A stretch of DNA of 64,000 nt from an uncultured Rhodospirillales bacterium (GCA_903845065.1 CAIMWH010000008.1:1-64000); one strand, 5' to 3'; positions 33,290 to 42,963 are shown, counted from the first letter of the stretch. Notes: generated from the letters alone by a model not told the origin. Translations and numbers: made by a program.

Positions 33290-33856
33290 CGGCACATCCG
33301 GCAGCGCGGCCATCACGTCCTGCCACGTCGCCGCCGTCAGCGCCTCCAGCACCACCGGCAACGGATCGGCCCACACCTCCGGCAAATCCCCCTCGCCGGG
33401 CAGCTTCGGCGCATAGGCGATCGCCTCCACCGGCGGGGTGAACTGCATATCGAGCCCCGGCTTGCAGCCCCGCGCGTCAATCCGGTGCCAACCGATCCCT
33501 GGCAGGTCCACCGCGTTCAGCCCATGCAGAGTGAACGGCGGCCCGACATCGTCGATCGACAACCGCTGGTAGCACAGCCCCGCCGGCACCCCGTTGGCGC
33601 GCAGCAGGGCCGCCAACAGGTGGCTCTTGGCGAAACAATAGCCTGTGCCATGCGCCAACACGTCCGACGCCCGCGAGGTCACCGGGTTCATCCGGTGGTC
33701 GACGCTGTGCTTGATCGCATCCCGCACGAAGGTGAAGCACGCGCGGGTGATATCGAACGGATCGGTCAAATCCGCCCGCAACGCCCGCGCCTGCGCCGCC
33801 ACCGCCGGATGGTCATGGTCGATGATGGCGGTGGCGCGGAGGAAGCGGTCACTCAT
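33278..33856 (-). CDS. Transglutaminase-like domain protein
   Basis: GTGYCFAKSHLLAALLRANGVPAGLCYQRL...LHGLNAVDLPGIGWHRIDARG (Cys-His-Asp). Confidence 0.85.
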   Translation of the reverse strand: MSDRFLRATAIIDHDHPAVAAQARALRADLTDPFDITRACFTFVRDAIKHSVDHRMNPVTSRASDVLAHGTGYCFAKSHLLAALLRANGVPAGLCYQRLSIDDVGPPFTLHGLNAVDLPGIGWHRIDARGCKPGLDMQFTPPVEAIAYAPKLPGEGDLPEVWADPLPVVLEALTAATWQDVMAALPDVPLLV

Positions 33857-34626
33857 GTCGCGTAGTCAGCCTCGTCCTTGTCGAGAATGCGGCGCCAGGC
33901 ATCGAGGTGCATCCGCGCGTCCGACCGCCCGCTCCACGGCCCGTTGTAGCGCCGCCGCAGCCGCTCCGGCAGCCGGCGTAGCTGCTGGCCCGTGGACATC
34001 GCGGTGATCTGGTACATCGTGGTGCGCTCGGCCGAGTGCAGTTCGTCGAAAGCGTCATGCACCGTCGGCCCCACCACCGTCACCCCGTGGCTCGCCATCA
34101 CCATGATGGTCTTGGTGCCCATCAGGTCGGCGATGCGATCGCCCTCGGAGTTGTCCGCCACCGGCTCGTCGCCCTGCACGTCGATCACCACGCGATCGTT
34201 GAGCGACAGGTTGTTGTGGTGCGCCAGCGCCATCTCCGGGTTCTGCAACATCGACAGCGCGGTGAGATACTGCGGATGCACATGCATCACGCAGGTGGCG
34301 GCCGGATTGCGCAGATGGATGCGCGCGTGGATGTGGAACGCCACCTTGCGCAACTCGCCCTTGCCGCGGATCACGTTGCCATCGAGATCGCACACGATGA
34401 GGTTCGAGGCGGTCAATTCCTCGAACCGCCAGCCGCGCGCGTTGATCAGGAATGTCGGCGTCTCGTCGGGCGTGCGCTGCGGCAGCATCAGGGAGTTGTG
34501 GTTGCCGATCTGCTCGTTCCAGCCCAGCCGGGCGGACACGCGGAAAACGGCGGCCATGTCGCAGCGCAGCCGCCACTCCTCGGCCTCGGCTTCGCTATTG
34601 CTCAGGGACTTCACGATGGCGGACAT
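33853..34626 (-). CDS. Class II aldolase/adducin family protein (copy 1)
   Basis: MHVHPQYLTALSML, HGVTVVGPTVHDAFDELHSAERTTMYQI. Confidence 0.92.
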   Translation of the reverse strand: MSAIVKSLSNSEAEAEEWRLRCDMAAVFRVSARLGWNEQIGNHNSLMLPQRTPDETPTFLINARGWRFEELTASNLIVCDLDGNVIRGKGELRKVAFHIHARIHLRNPAATCVMHVHPQYLTALSMLQNPEMALAHHNNLSLNDRVVIDVQGDEPVADNSEGDRIADLMGTKTIMVMASHGVTVVGPTVHDAFDELHSAERTTMYQITAMSTGQQLRRLPERLRRRYNGPWSGRSDARMHLDAWRRILDKDEADYAT

Positions 34627-34668
34627 GTGCGCACTCCAAGGGGTTACGGCCAGGGCGGACCCGTGCCC

Positions 34669-35442
34669 TCAATCTTTGTAATCCGGCTCCTGTTTGTCCA
34701 GCACCCGGCGCCAGGCGTCGAGATGCATGCGGGCATCGAGGCGCTCGCCCCACGGGCCGTTGTAGTGCTGGCGGGCTTCCTGCGGCAGGTGGCGCAGCTT
34801 GCGGCCGGTGTTCCAGGCGGTCATCTGGTACATCGTGGTGCGCTCGGCGAAATAGAGTTCATCGAACGCCGAGGCGATATCCGGCCCCACCACCGTCACC
34901 CCGTGGTGCCCCATCACCAGGATGGTTTTGTTGCCGAGCAGCCCGGCGAGGCGATCGCCCTCCTCCCGGCTGTTGGCGCCGCCCTTGGCCGCGGTATCGA
35001 ACACCACGCGATCGTTGAGCAGGGTGTTGTTGAAGTGCGCCAGCTCGAACTCCGGCTCCTCCAGCATGGACAGCGCGGTGAGGTATTGCGGATGCACATG
35101 CAGCACGCAGGTGGCAGCCGGGTTGGCGACGTGGATGCGGGTGTGGATATGGAACGCCACCGAGCGCAACTCGCCCGATCCGCGCAGCACATTGCCGGCC
35201 AGATCACACACGATGAGGCTGGAGGCGGTCAACTCGTCGAAACGCCAGCCGCGCGGATTGATCAGGAATGTTTCAGTATCATCCGCCCGCGCCTTGGGCA
35301 GCATGATGGAATTGTGGTTGGCGATCTGCTCGTTCCAGCCCATCCGGGCGCAGGCACGGAACACCGCCGCCATATCACAGCGCATCTGCCACTCCGCCAC
35401 CTCGGCATCGGTGCTGGAAAGCGAACGAACCACTGCGGTCAT
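34669..35442 (-). CDS. Class II aldolase/adducin family protein (copy 2)
   Basis: Near full-length paralogue of 33853-34626; LHVHPQYLTALSML, HGVTVVGPDIASAFDELYFAERTTMYQM; start at MTAVVRSL. Confidence 0.92.
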   Translation of the reverse strand: MTAVVRSLSSTDAEVAEWQMRCDMAAVFRACARMGWNEQIANHNSIMLPKARADDTETFLINPRGWRFDELTASSLIVCDLAGNVLRGSGELRSVAFHIHTRIHVANPAATCVLHVHPQYLTALSMLEEPEFELAHFNNTLLNDRVVFDTAAKGGANSREEGDRLAGLLGNKTILVMGHHGVTVVGPDIASAFDELYFAERTTMYQMTAWNTGRKLRHLPQEARQHYNGPWGERLDARMHLDAWRRVLDKQEPDYKD

Positions 35443-35561
35443 GCCACGGCCCCCTTCGATCGGATCATTATAATCGATGCTGCACCCTTGATTGCGCCTT
35501 GCCAAGACCGGGCGCGCGAAGCAGCATCATGTCCAAGCGCTGACAATGAGGGGAACAAAAA

Positions 35562-37118
35562 ATGCTCCGCCGCCGCTCCTTTACCGCTGGCCTGACCGCC
35601 GCCGCATCTCTGCCACTGCCCGCCATCGCCCAATCCGTCGGCCAGCAGGGCCGCAAGGGGGGCGATGTGATCGTGGCGATGACCGCGGCACCGCCCACCA
35701 TCGATGCCATGGCGACCACCGCCCAGGCCGCCCGCAATATCTCCATGCACATGTATGAGAGCCTCTACACCCGCGACGAGGGCGCCAATCCGCAGCCCGA
35801 ACTGGCCGAGGGCGTGGACATCGCGGCCGACGGCATGACCTACACGTTCAAGCTGCGCGGCGGGGTGAAGTTCCACAACGGCAAGCCGATGACCTCGGGC
35901 GACGCCAAGGCCAGCATGGAACGCTACGCCAAACTCGGCGGCTCCAAGGATGCGCTGAAGGCGGTGGCTGCCTTCGAGACGCCGAATGCCAGCACCCTGG
36001 TGCTGAAGATGGGCAGCATCTTCCCCGGCCTGATCGAGGCGATCAGCAGCCCGCGCGCGCCCTTCGTCATCGTGCCCGAGGAGGAGTGCGGCAAGCCGCT
36101 CGGCCAGATCGGCAACATCGGCACCGGCCCGTTCCAGTTCGCCGAATACAAGCCCGACAGCCACATCAAGATGACCCGCTATGACGGCTATGCCGCCAAT
36201 AAGGCCTTCGACAAGCGGGACGGCTACACCGGCAAGAAAACCCCCTACTTCGACAGCGTGACCATCCGCATCATCACCGAGGGCGGTGCCCGCACCGCTG
36301 GCCTGCAAACCGGTGAACTCCACGTGCTGGAAACCCTCGATGTCGCCGCCGCCAAGCGCCTGAAGGACGACAAGGGCATCAAGACCTACACCATGATGCC
36401 GTGGGCCTTCCTCACCCTGATGATGAACAACAACTGGGGCCTGACCGCCAATCCCGCCATCCGCAAGGCGATCCAGGCGGCGCTCGAAGTGGAGGAAATC
36501 GCCGCCATCGCGTCGGACGGGCTCTATCGCCTCGATCCCGCCTGGCAGTACCCCGGCACCAACTACTTCCCGGGTGACGCGGGGCTCGATGCCTACGTCA
36601 AGCAGAACCAGGCCAAGGCCAAGGCGGCTCTGCAGGCGGCCGGCTACAATGGCGAGGAGCTGCAGGTGATCTGCGACAGCTCCATCAAGTGGCACCTAGA
36701 TACCGGCACCGTGGCCGCCGAACAGCTTCGCGCTGCCGGCTTCAAGGTGAAGCTCAACGTGATGGACTGGCCCACCGTCAACGCCGCGCGGGTGAAGCCC
36801 GAGGGCTGGAACCTGTGGCCGCTCGCCATGGGGATCGAGCCCTACGAGGGACCCTACAACGTGGTCGGCTTCTTCGCCGGCTCTGCCCCGGTGCAGATCA
36901 AGCCCGATCCGGTGATCGAGGACAGCAACAAGAAGTTGGCGACCCAGTTGAAACTCGATGACCGCAAGGCCGCCGTGAAGGCCTTCCAGGACCGCCTCTA
37001 CGACCAGGCCATCGCGGTGAAGGTGTGCGACATCGGGGTGATCCAGGCCACCCGAGCCAACGTGATGAACTATGCGCCCTACCGCACCCAGCGCATGTGG
37101 GATTGCTGGTTTGCCTGA
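35562..37118 (+). CDS. ABC transporter substrate-binding protein, SBP family 5
   Basis: Signal peptide; LAEGVDIAADGMTYTFKLRGGVKFHNGKPMTSGDAKASMERYA. Confidence 0.92.
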   Translation: MLRRRSFTAGLTAAASLPLPAIAQSVGQQGRKGGDVIVAMTAAPPTIDAMATTAQAARNISMHMYESLYTRDEGANPQPELAEGVDIAADGMTYTFKLRGGVKFHNGKPMTSGDAKASMERYAKLGGSKDALKAVAAFETPNASTLVLKMGSIFPGLIEAISSPRAPFVIVPEEECGKPLGQIGNIGTGPFQFAEYKPDSHIKMTRYDGYAANKAFDKRDGYTGKKTPYFDSVTIRIITEGGARTAGLQTGELHVLETLDVAAAKRLKDDKGIKTYTMMPWAFLTLMMNNNWGLTANPAIRKAIQAALEVEEIAAIASDGLYRLDPAWQYPGTNYFPGDAGLDAYVKQNQAKAKAALQAAGYNGEELQVICDSSIKWHLDTGTVAAEQLRAAGFKVKLNVMDWPTVNAARVKPEGWNLWPLAMGIEPYEGPYNVVGFFAGSAPVQIKPDPVIEDSNKKLATQLKLDDRKAAVKAFQDRLYDQAIAVKVCDIGVIQATRANVMNYAPYRTQRMWDCWFA

Positions 37119-37142
37119 GCAAAACGGGGACTGCCGCCAGCC

Positions 37143-38090
37143 ATGCTGCGACTGATTATCGTCCGGCTGCTGGCGGCCGTCCCCGTCCTTTTCGTCGTCT
37201 CCCTGGTCAGCTTCGGCCTCACGTTGCTGGTGCCGGGCGATATCGCCTCGGAAATGGCCGGCCCCACCGCGACGGCGGCGGACGTCGCCCGCGTGCGCGC
37301 CGAACTCGGCCTCAACCAGCCGCCGCTCGAACGCATGGTGCAGTGGTATGGCGGCGTGCTGCGCGGCAATCTCGGCCGCTCCATCCTGCTCAACCAGAGC
37401 GTCGGCCAGGCCGTGCTGGAACGCCTGCCGGTTACCCTCTCGCTCACTTTGATGGGCCTCGGCATCGCCTGCCTCATCGGCATCCCGGCCGGGCTGCTGG
37501 CGGCGGCGAAGGCACGAAGATGGCCCGATCAGGTCACCATGGCCGGCGCCATGCTCGGCCTCTCCCTCCCCGATTTCTGGCTCGGCCTGCTGCTGATCTA
37601 CGTGTTCGGCGTGCTGCTGCACTGGCTCCCCACCGGCGGGTTTGTGGCGCCGGGCACGGATCTCCTCGGCTGGCTCCGCAGCATCGCGCTGCCCGCCGCC
37701 AGCCTCGCCCTCACCCAACTCGGCCCGATCGCGCGGATGACCCGTTCCGCCGCGCTCGAAGTGGCCAGCAGCGATTTCATCCGCACCGCCCGCGCCAAGG
37801 GCCTCGCCGAACCCCGGGTCTACGCTCGCCACGTGCTCGCCGGCTCCATGGTGCCGATCCTCACCGTGGTCGGCATCGGCTTCGGCCTCTCCCTCGGCGG
37901 CGCGCTGGTGGTGGAGCAGGTGTTCTCCCTCCCCGGCGTCGGCCGCCTGGTCATCGGTGCCGTGCTGCGGCGGGACTGGCCGGTGATCCAGGGCGGACTG
38001 CTGCTCACCACCTGCATCTTCGTGCTGGTGAACCTGGTGGTTGACCTGCTCTACCTCTGGGTCGATCCCCGCCTGCGCGAGAACGCCTGA
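37143..38090 (+). CDS. ABC transporter permease (DppB-like)
   Basis: MLRLIIVRLLAAVPVLFVVSLVSFGLTLLVPGD; ELGLNQPPLERMVQWYGGVLRGNLGRS. Confidence 0.93.
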   Translation: MLRLIIVRLLAAVPVLFVVSLVSFGLTLLVPGDIASEMAGPTATAADVARVRAELGLNQPPLERMVQWYGGVLRGNLGRSILLNQSVGQAVLERLPVTLSLTLMGLGIACLIGIPAGLLAAAKARRWPDQVTMAGAMLGLSLPDFWLGLLLIYVFGVLLHWLPTGGFVAPGTDLLGWLRSIALPAASLALTQLGPIARMTRSAALEVASSDFIRTARAKGLAEPRVYARHVLAGSMVPILTVVGIGFGLSLGGALVVEQVFSLPGVGRLVIGAVLRRDWPVIQGGLLLTTCIFVLVNLVVDLLYLWVDPRLRENA

Positions 38091-38911
38091 TGCGCCTGTT
38101 TGCCCGGCGGAATTTTCTCATCGGCGCCATCCTGGTCGGCCTCGTGCTGGCCGCCGCCCTGCTGGCCGGCTGGATCGCGCCGTTCGACCCGGTGAAGAAC
38201 AACTTCCGCAACCGCCTCGGCGCCCCCGACGACATCTACCTCCTCGGCACCGACCGCTTTGGGCGGGACGTGCTGAGCCGCATCCTCCACGGCGCCCAGG
38301 TCTCGCTGCGCATCGGCCTCGCGGTGGCTGTGCTGTCCGGCGTGATGGGCGGCATCATCGGTCTGGTCTGCGGCTGGTGGCGCGGCATCGATGCCTGGCT
38401 GATGCGGGTGATGGACGGGCTGATGGCCTTTCCCGGTCTGCTCCTCGCCATCGCCCTCGCAGCCACCCTCGGCCCGAGCGAAAGCACGGTGATGATCGCG
38501 CTCACCGTCGCTTACACCCCGCGCACCGCCCGCGTCATGCGCGGCGCCGTGTTGGTGGCCCGCGCGCAGGACTATGTGGAGGCCGCCCGCTCCGTCGGCG
38601 TGCGCACCGCCCGCCTGCTGTGGCGCCACGTGGTGCCGGCCTGCACGGCACCCTTGGTCGTGCAGCAGACCTACGTGTTTGCGATCGCCATCCTGGCCGA
38701 GGCGGTGTTGAGCTTCGTCGGCGTCGGTCCGCCGCCGCCGCAACCCACCCTCGGCGCCATCATCGCAGACGGGAGGGACAACATGGTCGAAGCCCCCTGG
38801 ATTGCGCTGTCGCCGGGCGTGGTGATCGCCATGCTGGTCCTCGGCCTCAACCTGCTCGGTGACGGGCTGCGCGATGCGTTGGACCCGCGGATGCGGCGGA
38901 TCATGCGGTAG
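38090..38911 (+). CDS. ABC transporter permease (DppC-like)
   Basis: APDDIYLLGTDRFGRDVLSRILHGAQVSLRIGL; ARSVGVRTARLLWRHVVPACTAPL EAA loop. Confidence 0.93.
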   Translation: MRLFARRNFLIGAILVGLVLAAALLAGWIAPFDPVKNNFRNRLGAPDDIYLLGTDRFGRDVLSRILHGAQVSLRIGLAVAVLSGVMGGIIGLVCGWWRGIDAWLMRVMDGLMAFPGLLLAIALAATLGPSESTVMIALTVAYTPRTARVMRGAVLVARAQDYVEAARSVGVRTARLLWRHVVPACTAPLVVQQTYVFAIAILAEAVLSFVGVGPPPPQPTLGAIIADGRDNMVEAPWIALSPGVVIAMLVLGLNLLGDGLRDALDPRMRRIMR

Positions 38912-38928
38912 CCGCCGTACACGAAAAC

Positions 38929-38955
38929 GCCGCCCTCCCCGTAGGGAGAGCGGCG
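38929..38955. terminator. Hairpin between convergent genes
   Basis: CGCCGCcCTCCC cgta GGGAGaGCGGCG. Confidence 0.75.
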
Positions 38956-38974
38956 CAACGGTGGTCCGGAAGTC

Positions 38975-39676
38975 TCAGGTGCGGCGGGTCTTGCGGCGCA
39001 GCGCGCCAAGCAGGCCAAAGCCGCCGGCGAGGAGGGCCATCGAGGCGGGTTCCGGCACATCTTCGACGCTGATGTTCTGGATGCCATACTGCCCGGTGCC
39101 GAGGTCGTTGGTGGCAACGCCGTTGCTGGCGATGGTGAAGCTGATGGTGTCACCCGCGACCAGCGAGAGGTTGAGCGGCAGGCTGTAGAGCACCACGTCC
39201 GGCGTCAGGAAGTAGCCGGTGTCGTCCAGCAGGTCGATCGGCGTGCCGCCATTGACCGACGCGTGGACGTTCCAAGTCTCGCCCTTGCAGCCGCCGACCG
39301 GCTCGCCGAAGAACTGGCAGTCGTTGTTGAACACGCCGAAGTTGAACGCACCAAGCTGGGTGTCGCTGCCAACGGTGATGCTGGTGGTGAAAATGGCGCT
39401 GTTCATCGGCGCGCCGACGACGGACCACGGATTGCTGAGGCCAGGGTAGTAGCCGTTGGACCAGTCGCTGCTGGGCAGGTTGCTGCTCAGGCCGGCCGCG
39501 GTGACGCCCGGGAACGTGCTGCAGACGGAAACCTGGAGGCAGAAGCCGCCGCCCGGAATGGGGGATTCCCAATCGGCCAGCGTCCAGGCGCGAGCGGTGC
39601 CGCCGAGGGAGAGGAACATGGCGGCGGCAATGGCGAGGCCGGAGGCCAGTCTCGCAATGCGGGTCAGTAGGTTCAT
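38975..39676 (-). CDS. PEP-CTERM sorting domain-containing secreted protein
   Basis: Signal peptide and C-terminal VPEPASMALLAGGFGLLGALRRKTRRT. Confidence 0.92.
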   Translation of the reverse strand: MNLLTRIARLASGLAIAAAMFLSLGGTARAWTLADWESPIPGGGFCLQVSVCSTFPGVTAAGLSSNLPSSDWSNGYYPGLSNPWSVVGAPMNSAIFTTSITVGSDTQLGAFNFGVFNNDCQFFGEPVGGCKGETWNVHASVNGGTPIDLLDDTGYFLTPDVVLYSLPLNLSLVAGDTISFTIASNGVATNDLGTGQYGIQNISVEDVPEPASMALLAGGFGLLGALRRKTRRT

Positions 39677-39779
39677 GGGCAAAACTCCAGGTGGAAAGCC
39701 GTCAGGCGCCGGTGTCGAATGGCCAAGCGACGCCATGTGACCGCGTTGATGAGCAGGTTAACGCAACGCTACAATTTGA

Positions 39780-39795
39780 TGCAGTTTTTGTGCCA
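39780..39795 (-). promoter_or_regulatory. Candidate sigma-54 (-24/-12) promoter of the PEP-CTERM gene
   Basis: Minus strand TGGCACAAAAACTGCA vs consensus TGGCACGNNNNTTGCW; GG/GC spacing matches; about 100 nt upstream of the start codon. Confidence 0.6.
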
Positions 39796-39965
39796 TATTA
39801 TTAGACACATGTTATTATTCGTTAAGTTCAGCCGCGCGATGACCGCGACGCCATGGGTGTAAAGTTTTCTGACTCACTCAGGTTCGCGTCCCGCCCGGGC
39901 GCCCCGCTTGCGCGCCGTCGCCGATCCGCGCATGAGAAAGGCAATCATTGCAAGGGAGTGGGAAG

Positions 39966-40763
39966 ATGGATTTCACCGGCAAGGTTGCCCTCATCACCGG
40001 CGGCGGCGGCGGCATCGGCCGCGCGGCGGCGCTCGGGTTCGCCGAACGCGGCGCCCGCGTCATCGTCGTCGATCGTGACGCCACCCTCGGCCAGGGCACC
40101 GTGGACATCCTGCGTCAGCAGGGCCGCGACGCCACCTTCATCCAGGCCGATGTCACCCAATCCGCCGACGTGCAGGCCTATGTGAAAGCCACCCTCGATG
40201 CCTACGGCCGCATCGACTGCTTCTTCAACAACGCCGGCATCGAAGGCGCCGTCACCCCCATCTACGACTACCCGGAGGAGATGTTTGACCGCGTCATCGG
40301 GGTGAACCTGCGCGGCGTGTTCCTCGGCCTGAAATACGTGCTGCCCGTCATGCTGCGCCAGGGCAGCGGCGCCGTGGTCAACACCGCATCCATCGCCGGC
40401 CTCGTCGGCGGCCCCGGCATGTCGGCCTACGTCGCCTCCAAGCACGCCGTGCTCGGCCTCACCAAGTCCGCCTCCGCCGACGTCGCAGCCGCCGGCGTGC
40501 GCGTCAACGCGGTGTGCCCCGGCCCGGTCGACACCCGCATGATGCGCTCGCTCGAACAGCAGCGGAATCCCGCCAACCCCGATGCCGTGATCGACGCCAA
40601 CCGCGCCGCCATCCCCACCGGCCGTTACGCCACGGCCGAGGAAGTCGCCAACCTGGTGATCTACCTCTGCTCGGACCTCGCCGGCAGCATCACCGGCAGC
40701 CACATGGTGATCGACGGCGGCCGCACCGGTTCCGCAGGCTCCGGTGTCGGCCCGAAAAAATAA
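39966..40763 (+). CDS. SDR family oxidoreductase
   Basis: KVALITGGGGGIGRAAALGFAERG; YVASKHAVLGLTKSAS. Confidence 0.93.
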   Translation: MDFTGKVALITGGGGGIGRAAALGFAERGARVIVVDRDATLGQGTVDILRQQGRDATFIQADVTQSADVQAYVKATLDAYGRIDCFFNNAGIEGAVTPIYDYPEEMFDRVIGVNLRGVFLGLKYVLPVMLRQGSGAVVNTASIAGLVGGPGMSAYVASKHAVLGLTKSASADVAAAGVRVNAVCPGPVDTRMMRSLEQQRNPANPDAVIDANRAAIPTGRYATAEEVANLVIYLCSDLAGSITGSHMVIDGGRTGSAGSGVGPKK

Positions 40764-40771
40764 GCGGTCCC

Positions 40772-41560
40772 TCAGCCACCGTGGCCGATGAAATCCATCC
40801 GCCCGCCATCGACGGTCAGCACCTGCGCGGTGATGAACCCGGCGTCCGGTGCCGCGAGGAACACGATGGCGCGGGCGATATCCGAGGTCTCGCCCACCCG
40901 CCCCATGATCGCCACCCGCGCGAACGCGGCCGAGAACGCCTCCCACTCGGCGGCGGACTTGGTGCCTTCCGTCATGTCCGAACGGGTCAGCCCCGGCGCC
41001 ACCGCGTTCACCGTGATGCCGTGCTGGCCAAGCTCAAGCGCAAACCGCCGGGTGAGGATATTCACCTCGGCCTTGGTGGCGGCATAGAAATGGTTGCCGG
41101 CGAACCCGGTGGTGCCGAACCCCGCCACCGATGACACATTGACGATGCGCCCATAGCGCCGCGCCTTCATCGAGGCCATCACGGCGCGAATGGTGTGGAT
41201 GACGCCATCGGTGTTCACCGCGCGCAGCCGGGCGAACCCCTCCGGCTCCCAGGTCTCCAGCGTCGCGGCCCAGCTGATGCCGGCGTTGTTGACCAGGATG
41301 GTGATCGGCCCGAGTTCCGCCTCCGCCCGCGCCACCATGGCCTCCACCGCGGCGGCGTTCGCCACGTCCGCCCCCACGGCGATCGCCTTGCCGCCCGCCG
41401 CGCGGATTTCCGCCGCCAGCGTCTCGGCCTTGTCCGGCGAGGCGGAGTAGTTGATCGCCAGCGCGACGCCGTGGCGCGCCAACTGCTGCACGGTGGCGCG
41501 GCCGATGCCCCGCGATCCGCCGGTGACGAGGGCAACCTGGTTGGTCCAGTTTTCGGTCAT
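40772..41560 (-). CDS. SDR family oxidoreductase (FabG/acetoacetyl-CoA reductase-like)
   Basis: QVALVTGGSRGIGRATVQQLARHG; NHFYAATKAEVNILTRRFALELGQ. Confidence 0.92.
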   Translation of the reverse strand: MTENWTNQVALVTGGSRGIGRATVQQLARHGVALAINYSASPDKAETLAAEIRAAGGKAIAVGADVANAAAVEAMVARAEAELGPITILVNNAGISWAATLETWEPEGFARLRAVNTDGVIHTIRAVMASMKARRYGRIVNVSSVAGFGTTGFAGNHFYAATKAEVNILTRRFALELGQHGITVNAVAPGLTRSDMTEGTKSAAEWEAFSAAFARVAIMGRVGETSDIARAIVFLAAPDAGFITAQVLTVDGGRMDFIGHGG

Positions 41561-41585
41561 CTTGGTATTTCCTGCGTTATCTGGT

Positions 41586-42380
41586 TCAGCGGCCGTGGAA
41601 GACCGGCTTGCGCTTCTCGACGAACGAAAGCGTGGCTTCCTTGAAATCCTCGCTCGCCTCGGCAGTCCGCTGCATCGCCTCTATCCGCGCCTCGTCGCGT
41701 TGCGCGCGTTCCACGCCAAGCTGGGCGATGAAGAATTTGGACGCCTTGATCGATAGCGGCGCATTGCCGGCGAGCAGTTCGGCATACGCCACCGTCACCG
41801 CTTCGAGTTCGTCCGGTTCCACCACCCGGTTGATCAACCCGATCCGCAGCGCCTCGTCGGTCCGTAGCTTACGGGCAGAGAACATGATGTCCTTGGCGAT
41901 GCTCGGCCCCACCAGATCGACCAACTGCTTCAACCCGTCCGGCGCATAGGCAATGCCGCGCACCGCGGCCGGCACGCTGAACTGCGCATCCGAGGAGGCA
42001 AACCTGATATCGGCATTCAGCGCCATGCCGAGCCCGCCGCCCAGGCAATAGCCATGGATCATCGCGATCAGCGGCTTCTCCAGATCGAGCATGGCGCGGC
42101 GCAGCCGGCCGGGGATCTCGCGGGACTTGCGGGCCACCTCGGGGTCCGCCCGGGTGGTGCCAAAACTCTTGATATCGCCACCGGAAATAAACGCCTTGGT
42201 GCCGGCGCCGCGCATCACCACCACCTTGATCGCGGGGTCCGCCGCATACGCCTCGATCACCGCCAGCGCATCCTCGGACATTCCAGGCGACAGCGCGTTG
42301 AGCTTGCTCTGGTTATCGAAAATCAGCCAGCCGATGGCGCCCTGCGTGCGCGCCCCGATCAGTCCCGATGTCAGGTTCAT
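41586..42380 (-). CDS. Enoyl-CoA hydratase/isomerase family protein
   Basis: AGTKAFISGGDIKSF; IHGYCLGGGLGMALNADIRFASSDAQFSVPA. Confidence 0.92.
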   Translation of the reverse strand: MNLTSGLIGARTQGAIGWLIFDNQSKLNALSPGMSEDALAVIEAYAADPAIKVVVMRGAGTKAFISGGDIKSFGTTRADPEVARKSREIPGRLRRAMLDLEKPLIAMIHGYCLGGGLGMALNADIRFASSDAQFSVPAAVRGIAYAPDGLKQLVDLVGPSIAKDIMFSARKLRTDEALRIGLINRVVEPDELEAVTVAYAELLAGNAPLSIKASKFFIAQLGVERAQRDEARIEAMQRTAEASEDFKEATLSFVEKRKPVFHGR

Positions 42381-42432
42381 CGCTGTCTCTCCCGTTCGCT
42401 TCGCCCAGGCCTCCCATGCGGCCCGCCCAACG

Positions 42433-42963
42433 TCAACCGTGCGGCGCGAACGGCCGGATCGCCTCGATCAGCCGCCCATTGGGCGCCAGCCGCGGCCCGC
42501 CGCCCTCATCCATCGGTGGCACGAGGGTGACGTTCCAGCTTGCCAGCGTGCGCAACGAATGCCGCGCGGCGGGATGATCGAGCAGCGCCTGGTTCAACGA
42601 CGGCCCGACAATCACCGGCGTGCCCCGCCCGATCGCCTCCGCCACCACCGACAGCGCCAGGCTGTCGGCAATCCCCGCCGCCAGCTTGTTCAACGAGTTG
42701 AACCCGCACGGCGCGAACAGCACCACCCCATGCGGCGGCTGCGGCCGGATCGCACGGTCGAAATACGACTCCACCACCGTCACCCCCTCCACCGCCGCCA
42801 GATCGCGCGGCGCGATCAACTGCGCGGCATTCGGCGTCGGGATGGCGATCACGCTGCGAAACCCCAGCCCCAGCATCCCCCGCAACAAATCCGGACAGCG
42901 TGACGCCGTCGCCGCCCCGCTCAGGATCAAATAGGCGACATCGTAGCTGGCCGGCGCATTCAT
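42433..42963 (-). CDS. Flavoprotein-like (HFCD/UbiX-like fold) protein
   Basis: DVAYLILSGAATASRCPDLLRGML...HGVVLFAPCGFNSLNKLAAGIADSLAL. Confidence 0.65.
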   Translation of the reverse strand: MNAPASYDVAYLILSGAATASRCPDLLRGMLGLGFRSVIAIPTPNAAQLIAPRDLAAVEGVTVVESYFDRAIRPQPPHGVVLFAPCGFNSLNKLAAGIADSLALSVVAEAIGRGTPVIVGPSLNQALLDHPAARHSLRTLASWNVTLVPPMDEGGGPRLAPNGRLIEAIRPFAPHG

